Shown piece after piece: positions 1-9,537 of a stretch of 64,000 bases of DNA. Both the position numbers and the translations under genes were made by a program. The DNA is from Merdiplasma sp964643295 (GTDB lineage: Bacteria > Bacillota > Clostridia > Lachnospirales > Lachnospiraceae), in assembly GCA_964643295.1 (NCBI GenBank), contig CAZXSN010000003.1, forward strand, positions 37,044 to 101,043, given 5' to 3'. Position 1 is the first letter of the stretch. Each line of letters begins with the position of its first letter. Under the pieces are notes generated by a model. That model ran no database searches, was not told the origin of the DNA, and saw nothing but the letters and a program-made list of their open reading frames with translations.

Positions 1-89
1 TCAATCAGACACGAAGCGGAAAAATGTTCCTTCCAGGCAGTATCTTTCGAAACCCCAGCCAGGAAAGGTCACTTATCCGCCAGACAGGC

Positions 90-748
90 TTAAAATTCTA
101 CAAAAGTGGTCGCGTTGGAAACCTTGATCTGGGTGTCCAGCTCAGACAGAAGCTTATCTCTCTTCTCCTGGATCTCATTGATCTTCTTTTTCACATCCAG
201 AGGATCTATCAGTTCGGTGGTATTTTCCTTCACATAGGCCGTGACAACCTCCAGCGGCTTGTCCTCTTTCGTCTTCGAATCCTTGCCAAGGATGCTCAGA
301 CGCATATTTTCTGCGGTTGTCTCCAGCTGCTTATTCTTCGTATCGGCATCGAGGAGATGCTTGTCCAGTTCCTTCTTCATCCTGTTTAACAGGGTGCGTT
401 CAAAATCGGCATCATTTCCGTAGGATCCGGATCCCCGCATTCTGCTTCGAAGGGAGATTGCCCCGGCAACCGTATAATCCCCAAAAGAGGTATGGATCAT
501 GGTCACCGCGTTGGAACCAACGATCGCCGCGTCGATCTTCTGAAACCGTTCGATGAGATCCTGGATCTGCTGATAGGAACTCTCCGCTTCCCTGCGGAAG
601 GTATCCTCCGGAACTCTGCGGTCATATACGTTTGTCTCGTTGCGCTTCTTAATGTCCGTGAAGGAGGCGCTGGCAATCTTATCGTTGACCTTCTTTATTA
701 ACAGATCCTCTCATCCAGCGCCTGGGTTACCAAAAGCTTTTCTGACAT
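90..748 (-). pseudogene. DIP1984-type (DUF6847-like) protein, single-base frameshift
   Basis: The ATG at 746-748 follows a purine-rich AGGAGG-containing leader and opens a frame beginning MSEKLLVTQALDER, which soon meets TGA/TAA stops near 700-713. Shifting by one base near 706-712 gives an uninterrupted continuation (DLLIKKVNDKIASASF...) running to the stop at 90-92. The reconstructed protein is 219 residues; the 659 bases plus one restored base make exactly 220 codons. It is largely charged helix, with central segments such as FRREAESSYQQIQDLIERF. I recognise the layout as the DIP1984 family, once annotated septicolysin, whose function is not established. The GTG at 504-506 would give only the C-terminal 138 residues and is probably not a real start. 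Either the gene is broken or one G was lost in sequencing. Confidence 0.7.
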
Positions 749-2539
749 CTCCTGTTTCCTCCTTTTTTTCAGAACAGATCCCTTTAAGGAGCTGCAAATC
801 AAAGGTATTATCAGTGATTTTCCCATGGAACAGCTGCCAGCTGCCCATGATTCCGCATTTGTGTGTGCATATTCACCCTTCTCCGAAGGGATACGGGACC
901 GGCTAAAAGAAATATATTCGGGTCCCCTTTAATCTTCCAGATTCCCACAGACGTCTGCAGACTTAAGAGGGCCTCCGCCATCATTCGCCTTTGATCAAAG
1001 TAAATCAGCAATACGGACATTTCACACAGGATTGGGAAACGCGGATGGACAGTAAAACGAACGAAAACCAGAAGGGCTCTCATCGTGGGACACATTTCAG
1101 GGAAGTAAAAAATCATATCCTGAATTACCGCATCCATGGACCGAATCGGTGCAGACGTGATCACCCTGGGTTTTGCTCTTTTCTCCTTCCTCATCCCCTC
1201 TGTCTCATATGATAGCAGGTATCAAGGGAAAAAGCAAGAGGAAAATGAAGAAAATTTTTTAAAATCAGAAAAAAATGAGCGAATGGAAAATTTTATTGAC
1301 TTTCTATAAATAGCAGAATTGATTTTGAAAATTTGATATTCCAGATTTTTCAATAACTTCTTCCTTAAATTTAATGCAAATATGAATTTCAATAGAAAAA
1401 CAAATTTCAGGACTGAATAAAATTTATATTCCTATTTTGCCATGATAGATTCAAACTCTGTTCAAGGTACATTCTGATATGCGGACAGATATATCAGCAT
1501 TCTATCTTACTCTATACAATAGTTCTTCCAGAAAATACCCCTGAAGATTTCTCGTGCTCTGTTCCAGATCTTGTTTGGGTGGCTCTATGCCCTTCCTAAG
1601 CATTCCGGACTTCCTTTTAACTTTACGCGTTATCATCAGTGTGAAAGGCTCCGTTTTCCATAGGAAGTTCAGCATCTGACAATCAATCTGTCATATCGAA
1701 GCGGGGAATTTTACCCCATCCTTTTGATAAAGCGAGTGCCGCTTTGCAAAGCACTCCATAGGGAATCGCGGCATGATTTACGCTTCTCTTCTGTTCTTCT
1801 TCCTTTATCATTGAGTCAGTCTGCCAAAGTGACGGGAGAACACAACCGGGAGCTTTGGATGGAAGTTGGGTTCCCTCAGCATTAGAACAGATGTGCACTT
1901 AAATTTCGATGCTCTCTCGAAGACTCTGCCTAAGACACAGGGTTTCGTATCCGCAGTTTTTATCCTTTTGCCCAGATAAAAAATCGCTCTTTTGTTCTAC
2001 CATGCCGGGCAAGCCTTATGACTTCTTTCTTCTTAAATGCCCATTTCCCCAGGTTTATCGGCTTTTTTTCACTTTCTGCACTCTGATGTGGAATTTTAAG
2101 TACCTCTCATGAAGTCTTTAGGAAGACGGCTTAATAGTCCAGTCCTAATGACTTCCCCACTCTTTTCCTCATTAGGGACTGTTTCCAGGCTCTTTTTCTC
2201 ACGCAAAGCCCTTTTCCCGCTTTCTGCTGGTAAGGAACTTGTACGGGACGCAGCTTGCGCTTTTGTTATCCCATTTGGTTCCAGACTCGTTGTGTACCCG
2301 GGGACTTGATTTTTAGATCGTATGCCTGCGCCGTTGCATCAGGTCCTGATCGGAGAAAAATGAAGGACCTTTCAGGATACCGGCTGCGGTTTTTCTTCTT
2401 GGGAAGGGGTTTTGATGACCAGGCAGCTGTGTTAAGGTGACATGGAATGGAGTGGACTTGATGCGCCATGTAGGGGAAACGGCTGGAATTCTTAGAGGGG
2501 GAAGTTTGATGGACTGGCATCAAGCCCTCCAAAGGGCAT
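749..2539. other. gene-poor stretch, no supported gene
   Basis: About 1.8 kb without a convincing gene. The short open frames, for example minus 811-1194 and minus 1683-1898, show no recognisable family. The plus-strand frames at 1909-2440 translate to Cys/Phe/Ser-rich text typical of non-coding sequence. Roughly 1230-1500 is clearly richer in A+T than the rest of the window. I see no tRNA, riboswitch or repeat array here. Confidence 0.5.
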
Positions 2540-2580
2540 AAAAAAGCCCGTGCCTTCGGCTTTCCACCGATGCACAGGCT
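2540..2580 (-). terminator. terminator after tRNA-Ala
   Basis: Read on the minus strand, AGCCTGTGC pairs with GCACGGGCT (one G-T pair) around a loop that can itself fold, followed by a T-run. It starts a few bases beyond the tRNA 3' end, so the tRNA is probably a single-gene transcript. Confidence 0.8.
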
Positions 2581-2586
2581 TCCACC

Positions 2587-2659
2587 TGGAGCATACGGGA
2601 CTCGAACCCGTGGCCTCGACAATGCGAATGTCGCGCGCTCCCATCTGCGCTAATGCCCC
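2587..2659 (-). tRNA. tRNA-Ala(CGC)
   Basis: A 73-nt cloverleaf on the minus strand. The acceptor GGGGCAT pairs with ATGCTCC and contains the G3:U70 wobble pair, the identity element of alanine tRNAs; the discriminator base is A. The anticodon stem CGACA/TGTCG encloses the loop TTCGCAT, giving anticodon CGC, which reads GCG codons. The T-arm contains GGTTCGAGTCC. The 3' CCA is not encoded, so it must be added after transcription. Confidence 0.93.
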
Positions 2660-2669
2660 ATGCCCAATT

Positions 2670-2697
2670 ATTATAACACAGAAAACGGGAAAATCAA
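2670..2697 (-). promoter_or_regulatory. sigma-A-type promoter of tRNA-Ala
   Basis: On the minus strand TTGATT (2692-2697) and TATAAT (2670-2675) are separated by 16 bp, placing the start only a few bases before the tRNA 5' end at 2659. Confidence 0.7.
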
Positions 2698-2853
2698 GTA
2701 CTGATTTTAAAAATTTGATCCGCGCAACCCAACTGACATAAGACAGTTTTAATAACTTAACAGATACAAGGCCTTTCATTGCATTCCGTTGGAAACAACA
2801 TAGGCTTACACTATTGTTATCGAAATTTACGCGGCGTCGGGCAGACGAATCGA

Positions 2854-2886
2854 AAACAGCCCCCCGTTTCAGCAGGGAGGCTGTTT
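2854..2886 (-). terminator. terminator after glgCD
   Basis: AAACAGCC pairs with GGCTGTTT and the stem extends through T-G and CCC/GGG pairs. It lies just downstream of the glgD stop on the minus strand. The T-run after the stem is short and partly inside it. Confidence 0.6.
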
Positions 2887-2931
2887 CTTAAAACCGTTTA
2901 TCTGGGCATACCTTTCGGAGGCTTTTCCTTC

Positions 2932-4077
2932 TCAGACTTTGTGTCCTTTCGCCACATATCCCGGATAGGTATCCGTACCCTTCATTTCCTTTCCTTTGGA
3001 AATGGTTACATTTTTGTCTGTGATCAGATACTCTACCGAGGCACCCTCTTCGATGACCGTATCCTGCATCAGGATGCAGTTTTTCACTTTGGCGCCCTCG
3101 CGCACCCGCACACCGCGGAAGAGGATGCTGTTTTCCACTTCACCGGCGATTACGCAGCCGTCTGCCACCATCACGTTCTTCACGCTGGCACCGCTTAAAT
3201 AAACGGTCGGGTTGTCGTCACGCACCTTCGTGTAGATCGGCGAAGGCTGGAACAGAGCGTCCAGATTTTCGTCATCCAGAAGCTTCATGTTCTCGTCGAA
3301 ATAGCTCTTGATATCGCTGACTCTGGCGGTATAGCCATTGTACTCATATCCGTAGACTTTCAGGCTGTCCAGGCGGGGAGCCAGCAGATCCCGCTCAAAA
3401 TAAACCAGTCCGCGCACAGAAGCGATATTGATCATGTCGATCAGGAGCTTTCTCTCCACCACGAAAATATTCATGGCGAAATTCACAGGACCGTGTTTGC
3501 GGTCATTGATGTTGAGCTCCGTGACACGTCCATCCTCATTCAGATCCAGCGTATAGTAGAAGCCCTTGTCATTCGCTTCCGTCTTGAAGACGCCCTCCGG
3601 CAGCTCTTCTACCTTGTAGGCGATGGTCACATCCGCTCCGCTGGCCTCATGGGCAGCGATCAGCGCGTTGAAGTTGAAATTGACCGCGATGTTCGTGTCC
3701 GCCATCACCACGTATTTCTCTTTCTGAGAACGCAGGAAATCCAGAATCACGGCCAGCGCTTCGATGCGGCCCCGGTACTGTTTGCCGGACTTCTCCGCGA
3801 AGGGCGGGAAGATGTTGAGACCTCCGTTTTTGCGCACCAGATCCCATTCCCGGCCGGATCCCAGATGGTCCATCAGAGAATGGTAATTGTTGCGGGCGAT
3901 GACAGAGATGTTGTCAATGCCGCAGTTCGCCATGCTGGAGAGAATAAAATCGATCATGCGGTAACGGCTGGCAAAAGGAATGGATGCCATCAGGCGAACA
4001 TTGACCAGTTCGGGAACCAGTTCGTCATAACTGTTCGGGAAAATGATTCCCAGAGCGCTTGCACCAGAATTAATCAT
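2932..4077 (-). CDS. glgD: glucose-1-phosphate adenylyltransferase subunit GlgD
   Basis: A 381-residue partner of GlgC in ADP-glucose synthesis for glycogen. The N-terminal nucleotidyltransferase fold (about 1-260) is recognisable from RYRMIDFILSSMANCGIDN, which parallels the GlgC segment YRIIDFPLSNCVNSGID. The catalytic GGQGSRL loop seen in GlgC is missing: the protein starts MINSGASALGIIFPN. That absence is typical of GlgD, regarded as the non-catalytic, regulatory subunit in Firmicutes. The C-terminal 100 residues carry hexapeptide-like repeats (VKNVMVADGCVIAGEVENSI) of a left-handed beta-helix. Its ATG overlaps the glgC stop codon (ATGA), so the two are translationally coupled. Confidence 0.93.
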   Translation of the reverse strand: MINSGASALGIIFPNSYDELVPELVNVRLMASIPFASRYRMIDFILSSMANCGIDNISVIARNNYHSLMDHLGSGREWDLVRKNGGLNIFPPFAEKSGKQYRGRIEALAVILDFLRSQKEKYVVMADTNIAVNFNFNALIAAHEASGADVTIAYKVEELPEGVFKTEANDKGFYYTLDLNEDGRVTELNINDRKHGPVNFAMNIFVVERKLLIDMINIASVRGLVYFERDLLAPRLDSLKVYGYEYNGYTARVSDIKSYFDENMKLLDDENLDALFQPSPIYTKVRDDNPTVYLSGASVKNVMVADGCVIAGEVENSILFRGVRVREGAKVKNCILMQDTVIEEGASVEYLITDKNVTISKGKEMKGTDTYPGYVAKGHKV

Positions 4078-5291
4078 ACTTCTTCACCATCCTTTACATT
4101 TTCGTTTACCATCGCGTCCGGACCAATCTTTGCTCCATCACCGACAAAGACACCCGGGCCGATCGTGGCGACTTTCGTTGCCGTACCGTCCGCCTTTTCT
4201 GTCGGCATCGCTCCTACGACGGCGTTCTCGCCGATTACCACGTTTTCAGCGATGATACAGTGGCTTACATGAGCACCCGCCTTGATTAAGGTACCGCCCA
4301 TTACCACGGCGTCTTCCACGACCGCTCCTTCTGCCACCTGCACACCGGCGAAGAGGATCGAATGCTTTACGGTTCCGTTGATCCGGCAGCCATCCGTGAT
4401 CATCGCGTTGTCGACAACCGCTCCGGCGTTGATCTTGTGACCGGGCATCCCGCTGTTGCGGCTGTAGATCTTCCAGTCATCGTCAAAGACGTTGATGCCA
4501 CTGTGAATCGGATCCAGCACTTCCATGTTCGCTTCCCACAAAGATGTGATGGTTCCCACATCCTTCCAGTACCCGTTGAAGTGGTAAGCGTACATTCTGC
4601 GCCCGTCTCTTAACAGGTTGGGAATGATGTTGTTGCCGAAGTCATTCTCCGAGGTCGGATCTGCCTCATCCTCGATCAGGTACTTGCGCAGAACATCCCA
4701 GTTGAAGATGTAGATCCCCATGGAGGCCAGGTTGGACTTCGGATTCTTCGGCTTCTCCTGGAATTCTGTGATCCGGTCGTCCGGATCGGCTACCATCAGT
4801 CCGAAACGGGGCGCCTCTTCCCAGGGCACTTCCCTGACCGCCACGCTGAATTCGGCGTTCTTCTCCTTGTGGAAACGCAGGAAATCACTGTAATCCTGCT
4901 TGCAGATCTGGTCACCGGAGAGGATGATCACATACTGCGGATCATAGCGCTCAATAAAGGAGATGTTCTGGTAGATCGCGTTCGCAGTACCCTTGTACCA
5001 GTCGGAACCCGCCGCCTTCTGATAAGGCGGGAGCACATGGACACCGCCGTGAAGCCGGTCCAGATCCCACGGCTGCCCGTTTCCGATGTACTCATTGAGT
5101 ACCAGCGGCTGATACTGAGTCAGAATACCAACCGTATCGATTCCTGAGTTGACGCAGTTCGAGAGCGGAAAGTCGATGATGCGGTACTTTCCGCCAAAGG
5201 GAACCGCTGGTTTGGCCAGCTTTTGTGTCAGGGCATACAATCGCGAACCCTGGCCGCCGGCAAGAAGCATTGCTATCATTTCTTTTGCCAT
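4074..5291 (-). CDS. glgC: glucose-1-phosphate adenylyltransferase catalytic subunit GlgC
   Basis: A 405-residue enzyme making ADP-glucose and pyrophosphate from ATP and glucose-1-phosphate, the committing step of bacterial glycogen synthesis. The nucleotide-binding loop MLLAGGQGSRL is near residues 8-18, followed by KPAVPFGGKYRIIDF. ILSGDQICKQDY carries the metal-binding Asp, and FQEKPKNP is a sugar-phosphate contact. The last third is a beta-helix of hexapeptide repeats (VVEDAVVMGGTLIKAGAHVS). The start is supported by AGGGGG about 7 bases upstream. It is the first gene of a two-gene operon with glgD. Branching and synthase genes are not in the window. Confidence 0.96.
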   Translation of the reverse strand: MAKEMIAMLLAGGQGSRLYALTQKLAKPAVPFGGKYRIIDFPLSNCVNSGIDTVGILTQYQPLVLNEYIGNGQPWDLDRLHGGVHVLPPYQKAAGSDWYKGTANAIYQNISFIERYDPQYVIILSGDQICKQDYSDFLRFHKEKNAEFSVAVREVPWEEAPRFGLMVADPDDRITEFQEKPKNPKSNLASMGIYIFNWDVLRKYLIEDEADPTSENDFGNNIIPNLLRDGRRMYAYHFNGYWKDVGTITSLWEANMEVLDPIHSGINVFDDDWKIYSRNSGMPGHKINAGAVVDNAMITDGCRINGTVKHSILFAGVQVAEGAVVEDAVVMGGTLIKAGAHVSHCIIAENVVIGENAVVGAMPTEKADGTATKVATIGPGVFVGDGAKIGPDAMVNENVKDGEEV

Positions 5292-5325
5292 AATAGATCC
5301 CCCTAGGTTCTAAATTTATAGGGAA

Positions 5326-5356
5326 ATTGTAGCATAGATTCCGGAAAAGGAAAAGA
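5326..5356 (-). promoter_or_regulatory. extended -10 promoter of glgCD
   Basis: The minus strand carries TATGCTACAAT, which is TGC directly before TACAAT (5326-5331), an extended -10 element. No good -35 hexamer is visible 16-18 bp upstream. The leader to the glgC ATG would be about 30 nt. Confidence 0.5.
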
Positions 5357-5922
5357 GTTTTTATGCAGGCTGATGAAAAAATTTCCTCAAAATCTGGCAG
5401 ACTGACGGATTCCGACATGGGTTTTGGCAGATGAACTGCCTTACCTGCCGCAACCTGCGCCGCAATACATATACATTGGCAGCGAACGGCTCCCGCGTTT
5501 GCAAAGGCCAGGCAGCTTAAGACGACATTTTCCGCACCAGAAGACGCCTTTTTTCGCCGTCCGCCTCCCGGAGCGCGGGATTTTCTCCTTAAAAAGAACA
5601 CCTGAACGGTACCGCTTCCAAGAACTTTTTTTACGAGGATCGTAAATGGATCTTGCAAATTTTCCAGCAAAAGCCTACAATCAAAGCAACAGTCGTGGGT
5701 GTTTAAGGAACAGGTATGACGACATCCTCTCGGATCATAGAAGGGATGCCGGAAGAGGCTATGCGGCAGGCCGCGGTTGGGCTTATTCTCGGGACTGTCA
5801 GCCCCGATCGCCTGTATTGACCTTATCGAATTTAACTACTCATTAGCGCCGCTTTAAGAGAACAACTTCCCGTCAGGGGAAATCCTGTTTCCGCTGTCTG
5901 TACAACATTGGGAGGATAGAGT
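5357..5922. other. intergenic, possible small ORF only
   Basis: No established gene. Longer minus-strand frames here extend into glgC in another frame and look like shadows. A possible 34-codon plus-strand ORF is listed separately. No RNA family or repeat was recognised. Confidence 0.4.
5716..5820 (+). CDS. possible small protein, 34 residues
   Basis: The ATG follows AAGGAACAGGT, a weak ribosome binding site. The reading is MTTSSRIIEGMPEEAMRQAA followed by a hydrophobic VGLILGTV segment and SPDRLY. The composition is more protein-like than neighbouring frames and could form an amphipathic helix plus a short hydrophobic strand. It resembles no family I know and may be a chance frame or a gene remnant. 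It lies about 100 bp before the frameshifted HTH regulator on the same strand. Confidence 0.2.
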   Translation: MTTSSRIIEGMPEEAMRQAAVGLILGTVSPDRLY

Positions 5923-6598
5923 ATGAGAGTTGAAAAACAGTCTTATCAGGAGGAGCTGCGCAGAACCATCTGCAACAATTTAAACGAACTGCTTGTCAGG
6001 AAAGGAGACCGCAAAAAAGCTGCGGATGCCTGTCATATTTCGCACTCCAGCATCAGCAAATGGCTGAATCTGGAGGACGGCACAATGCCCGGTCCGGAAT
6101 ACATCAAGATCCTTGCCGATACATTAGGCACATCCACTGACTGGATCATGTCGGATCATAAGGAAAAGAGCATCTTCTGCCGTCAGAATACCTATTTCGA
6201 AGCGTTCCAGATTCTGACGACTATGGTTGAAAACAGGGCGATCAAGCCGGAGCACATCGACGATCCAATCCTGCGCTATCTGGTGAATAAAGGGCAGGAG
6301 ATCTTCAAACGCAGGCTTCTGGACGATACCCAAAAACAGACCTGGCTTTCCCGTGTCATGGAACTTTTCGATCTGCCTCTCCAAAGAGGTCGATGAGGAA
6401 CTCTGGGAAAAGATCCGGTTAAACTTCAGCAGCGTGGCGGATATTGACGAACTGATGGAATATTCCAACTTAGCCCGGGTTGTCAGCGATCCCGATTCCT
6501 TAGAGATGGCAAGGCGGGCTCTGGAAAACCCGGAAATGATGAAGCAGGCCAATGAGTCCTTAAGCAGTAAGACAGTCAGACGGAAACGGAATTTGTGA
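5923..6598 (+). pseudogene. HTH (XRE-like) regulator, frameshifted
   Basis: The ATG follows GGGAGGATAGAGT. The first frame encodes a DNA-binding domain: LNELLVRKGDRKKAADACHI, then SHSSISKWLNLEDG as recognition helix, then PGPEYIKILADTLGTSTDWI, a lambda-repressor-type arrangement within residues 15-75. It stops at 6394-6396 after LFDLPLQRGR. The overlapping +1 frame reads straight on as SKEVDEELWEKIRLNFSSV and ends at 6598. Removing one base near 6375-6392 gives 675 bases, a continuous 224-residue protein with a helical C-terminal half. The site is not a typical slippery sequence. I infer a decayed gene or a base-call error. Confidence 0.65.
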
Positions 6599-6673
6599 CA
6601 GAAACCAAGAGATGATGGAATAAGTTTAAGCCTCATCAGATGGGAAGAAATGATATTCGATATGAGGCATTAA

Positions 6674-6718
6674 AAACGTCCCCAGGTGTAAAACCTGAGG
6701 ACGTTTCATCATTTTTTG
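6674..6718 (+). terminator. terminator after HTH gene
   Basis: AAACGTCC pairs with GGACGTTT and AGGT with ACCT around GTAAA, with a small internal mismatch, followed by CATCATTTTTT. It suits the plus-strand HTH gene. Confidence 0.75.
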
Positions 6719-6777
6719 CTTCCAAGCGGTGTTTCACGGGTATGGAATATTCCATACCACCCTCGCTTACCTGCTTC

Positions 6778-8070
6778 TTACCGGTAAGCGTAGAACCCGA
6801 TCTCGTAGATGGGTATATTCGCCTGTGCTTTCAGGATGCTGTTTGCCCAGCCCTTGAACGCGATCTTAAGTTCCGCGTTGGCGAGGTTTACTACCGATTC
6901 AACGAGTTCCACCGGGTAATTGTTCGCGTTTGCCATCCTAAACTGAACATTCGTGTTTCCTGTATAGGTTGTGGGATTGAGTGTCGTTGTTGCTGAATAC
7001 CGGTTGCTTGACAATACTACCACATATTTGACGGTGAGAAGGCCGGAGGAGCTTTCCGGAACAAGCATTTCGACCGTTCCATTGGCCCCCGTATCGTAGT
7101 TCGATGTCATAATAAACTGGAATACATGTCTTACAGGATCATAGACAACTCCATAAACAAAAGAGGCGGAAGCGGTAGTCTGCTCAGCGCGGAGAAAACG
7201 GTTCCCGTTTGTGTTTACCTTGCCATGGGCCAGGATATATTCTTTCAGGCGCTGCCTTCCGGAAGAAGGATCCGCACTCTGGCTGGTGACCGTCACCTGG
7301 ATGCTTTTCGTTAAAGTCGGATTTGTCTGACTGTTGTTGATCTGTATCGTCGTGGTTCCAGAGCTTTTTGCCCGCAGGATGACCGTGGCGGAATGACCAC
7401 TGTTGGGAGGATCTTTCATGGATGCCTCTACGATGTTTTGGTTCATCGATTTTGCCCATAACGTGCTTAAAGAAGTATCCACGTCAATCTCCGTTGTCGC
7501 TCCGATATTCAGTGTTACGGAGCCGCTTGAAACAGTGATGTAATCGATCACCGTCAGTGTGCAGGTAAAATTTTTTCCGCCAACGGTGCCAGTAATAACA
7601 GCACGTCCCGCTTTCTTGCCTGTGACATAGCAGGAATTGATTGAATCCTTTGAAACTGATGCCACAGAAGTGTCGGAGGAGGTCCACGTCACGTTCTGGG
7701 AGCAGTTCAGCATCTTAAGACGCGCTCTCCCCTTCACCTTAAGCTGCAGAGAAGTGTTGCTGATTTTTGGATTCTGCACCACGACAGTGCACCTTAATTT
7801 CTTGCCGCCCACTTTTGCCGCAACAACCGTTGTCCCGACTTTTTTAGCCGTTACGACACCTTTGCTGCTTACCGTGGCAATACTCTTATGGCGGGTAACC
7901 CATTTCACTTTCTTGGTCGTTCCGCGCACCTTCAGCGTTTTCTTCTGCCCTTTGATCAAATAGATCTTTGTGGCAGAGAGTTTCGCGGCTGCCTGGGACG
8001 ACACGGTGAGTGTGCCCGCAAACAGCAGAGTCATCAGGAACACCATGAGTATTTTCTTCCATTTTTTCAT
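6778..8070 (-). CDS. secreted protein with Ig-like (BIG2) domains
   Basis: A 430-residue protein with a signal peptide (basic MKKWKK, hydrophobic core to about 22, likely cleavage after SSQAAA). Three BIG2-type modules follow at about 28-100, 100-175 and 175-265. They are marked by the repeating pattern of a VTWTSSDTSVASVS-like strand, a KAGRAVITGTVGGK-like strand and a closing C-x-L/V-T-V strand. The C-terminal 165 residues form a separate beta-rich region without a recognised family. No LPXTG motif or surface-layer repeat is visible, so anchoring is unclear. Such modules usually serve as surface or adhesion spacers. The start has GGGGGTAAGGAA upstream. A paralogue lies at 28677-29687. Confidence 0.8.
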   Translation of the reverse strand: MKKWKKILMVFLMTLLFAGTLTVSSQAAAKLSATKIYLIKGQKKTLKVRGTTKKVKWVTRHKSIATVSSKGVVTAKKVGTTVVAAKVGGKKLRCTVVVQNPKISNTSLQLKVKGRARLKMLNCSQNVTWTSSDTSVASVSKDSINSCYVTGKKAGRAVITGTVGGKNFTCTLTVIDYITVSSGSVTLNIGATTEIDVDTSLSTLWAKSMNQNIVEASMKDPPNSGHSATVILRAKSSGTTTIQINNSQTNPTLTKSIQVTVTSQSADPSSGRQRLKEYILAHGKVNTNGNRFLRAEQTTASASFVYGVVYDPVRHVFQFIMTSNYDTGANGTVEMLVPESSSGLLTVKYVVVLSSNRYSATTTLNPTTYTGNTNVQFRMANANNYPVELVESVVNLANAELKIAFKGWANSILKAQANIPIYEIGFYAYR

Positions 8071-8336
8071 TTCCTTACCCCCTTAAAGATACAATGTAAG
8101 AATGAGAGAAAATATGGACACATTGGATTTATAAATGAAAGTTTATTGCTTCCTGCCGTTGTTTCCAATCCGGAACAGATTTCGGTTATTGTCCTGAAAT
8201 CATTAGTCTATGCGTTTGTCTCCTGAATCAGTTTCTAAGGTTCCCTGCAGATACGGATACGCAAAAGGAAAAAATTTTCCTGATGTCAGAAACAAGGATA
8301 CTTACGCGTCCCAGCTCTTAAAGAAAAGCTTACCCA

Positions 8337-9362
8337 TCAGGCAGTTTTCAGGAACAGTTCGCCAGCCTTGTTCAGGTAATAAGTGGCATCTTTCTCGTAA
8401 GAGCGAAGAATGGATTTTAAGGGTTTCCTCTTGATCAGTTCCTCTCCGCTTCCCAGCAGATCCACAAACTGGCTGATCTGTTTTTCGTAATCTGTCTTGT
8501 CAACCTTCTTTAACGGTCCGCCTTTATAATTGCTTACTCTCATCTGTACAGCAGAGAAATCAGAGAGCATCCTCTTCTCGCATTTGTCGATGTACGAGAA
8601 AATATCATTCTCGACATACTTTAAGTAGGAAGAATCGGTATTCTGCGAGTAACAGACCTCAAGGATATTGCTCATGCAGTACAGCTGAATGGCCAGCTGC
8701 AGGCAGTCCTTAATCTTAAACACGTCGTTTACGAAGGAATCCAGGTTGGAAATGTCCTTGGTTTTCGCCAGAGATTCCAGGTCAGAAATATAGAACTCCA
8801 TATCCTTCATGGCAACTTTCCTGGCTTCCTGGACGTTCGTGAGAGTAGCGAATCTCTGCGCATCATTGCTCATAATGGTTGCATAGTTCTTAAAGGCAAA
8901 GTCTACAAACCGAACTTCAGACGTAAGCTCCGCTTTTTTATCCCCATACAGGAACTCTAAGATTTTGTCGGCTTTCTGGCTGATCGCTGTCAGGTTATTG
9001 TTGATTTCCGAAAGATAGTATTGCGCAGAAGCCACGCTCATGATGGAGAAAGCGTTCATCATAGCCATCTGAGCTCCATTGGAAACAATAGCCGCCAGCG
9101 GTCCCGTGCCGTTCTCGGAGAGAACGCCGGCACCGACGTTTATCAAATTTTGCAGTACATTAGCAAGGCTCATATCCGCAGGTTTTTTAAATTCAAACGC
9201 ATCTGCCTGTGTATCTGCGCCAAGTATAGAAGGAAGCTGCTGCAGAAGGCCGAACATCTGCGTCTTCTGAGAGGAATTTAACTTCAACTTGGTGTACTTG
9301 TCCTGCTGAAAGTCACTGTCTTCACATGGTGTGATCTCAAGGCCGTTCATATCATTTTCCAT
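8337..9362 (-). CDS. uncharacterised helical protein
   Basis: A 341-residue protein of no family I recognise. I place the start at the ATG at 9360-9362, because GGAGGG sits 7 bases before it; the longer frame starts at a TTG without a site. There is no signal peptide. Residues about 55-110 hold a Gly/Ala-rich hydrophobic stretch (LINVGAGVL, AAIVSNGAQMAMMNAFSIMS) that could bury in a membrane hairpin. It is followed by long helices of coiled-coil type (YLSEINNNLTAISQKADKIL). One buried hydrophobic hairpin among long helices recalls helical pore-forming toxins and effectors, but I see no diagnostic motif. It lies alone between a BIG2 surface protein and a MazG-like gene. Confidence 0.6.
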   Translation of the reverse strand: MENDMNGLEITPCEDSDFQQDKYTKLKLNSSQKTQMFGLLQQLPSILGADTQADAFEFKKPADMSLANVLQNLINVGAGVLSENGTGPLAAIVSNGAQMAMMNAFSIMSVASAQYYLSEINNNLTAISQKADKILEFLYGDKKAELTSEVRFVDFAFKNYATIMSNDAQRFATLTNVQEARKVAMKDMEFYISDLESLAKTKDISNLDSFVNDVFKIKDCLQLAIQLYCMSNILEVCYSQNTDSSYLKYVENDIFSYIDKCEKRMLSDFSAVQMRVSNYKGGPLKKVDKTDYEKQISQFVDLLGSGEELIKRKPLKSILRSYEKDATYYLNKAGELFLKTA

Positions 9363-9537
9363 CGGTGTTCCCTCCATTCTGAATCTATTTTCCAAAAGTT
9401 AGCTGCCGCGTATCTCCCGGATTCGAATCAGGCGCAGCGCACCCGGCACTGCCATTTTCCTGACACATCCGGCGTTTCTGGAGCTAGTATAGCATGAAAA
9501 GGGCGGAATGAAAATATCCTTTTTAAGATGAATCCTT

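Noticed and set aside
811..1194. 127-residue minus frame with AGAGGGG before its ATG
   Set aside because: The composition does not resemble a protein family, and neighbouring sequence shows no supporting gene structure; not enough to call.
2266..2622. minus frame overlapping the tRNA
   Set aside because: It runs through tRNA-Ala and its terminator, so it is not coding.
6353..6396. programmed -1/+1 frameshift in the HTH gene
   Set aside because: No slippery heptamer or downstream stimulatory structure was seen; a base error or decay is simpler.
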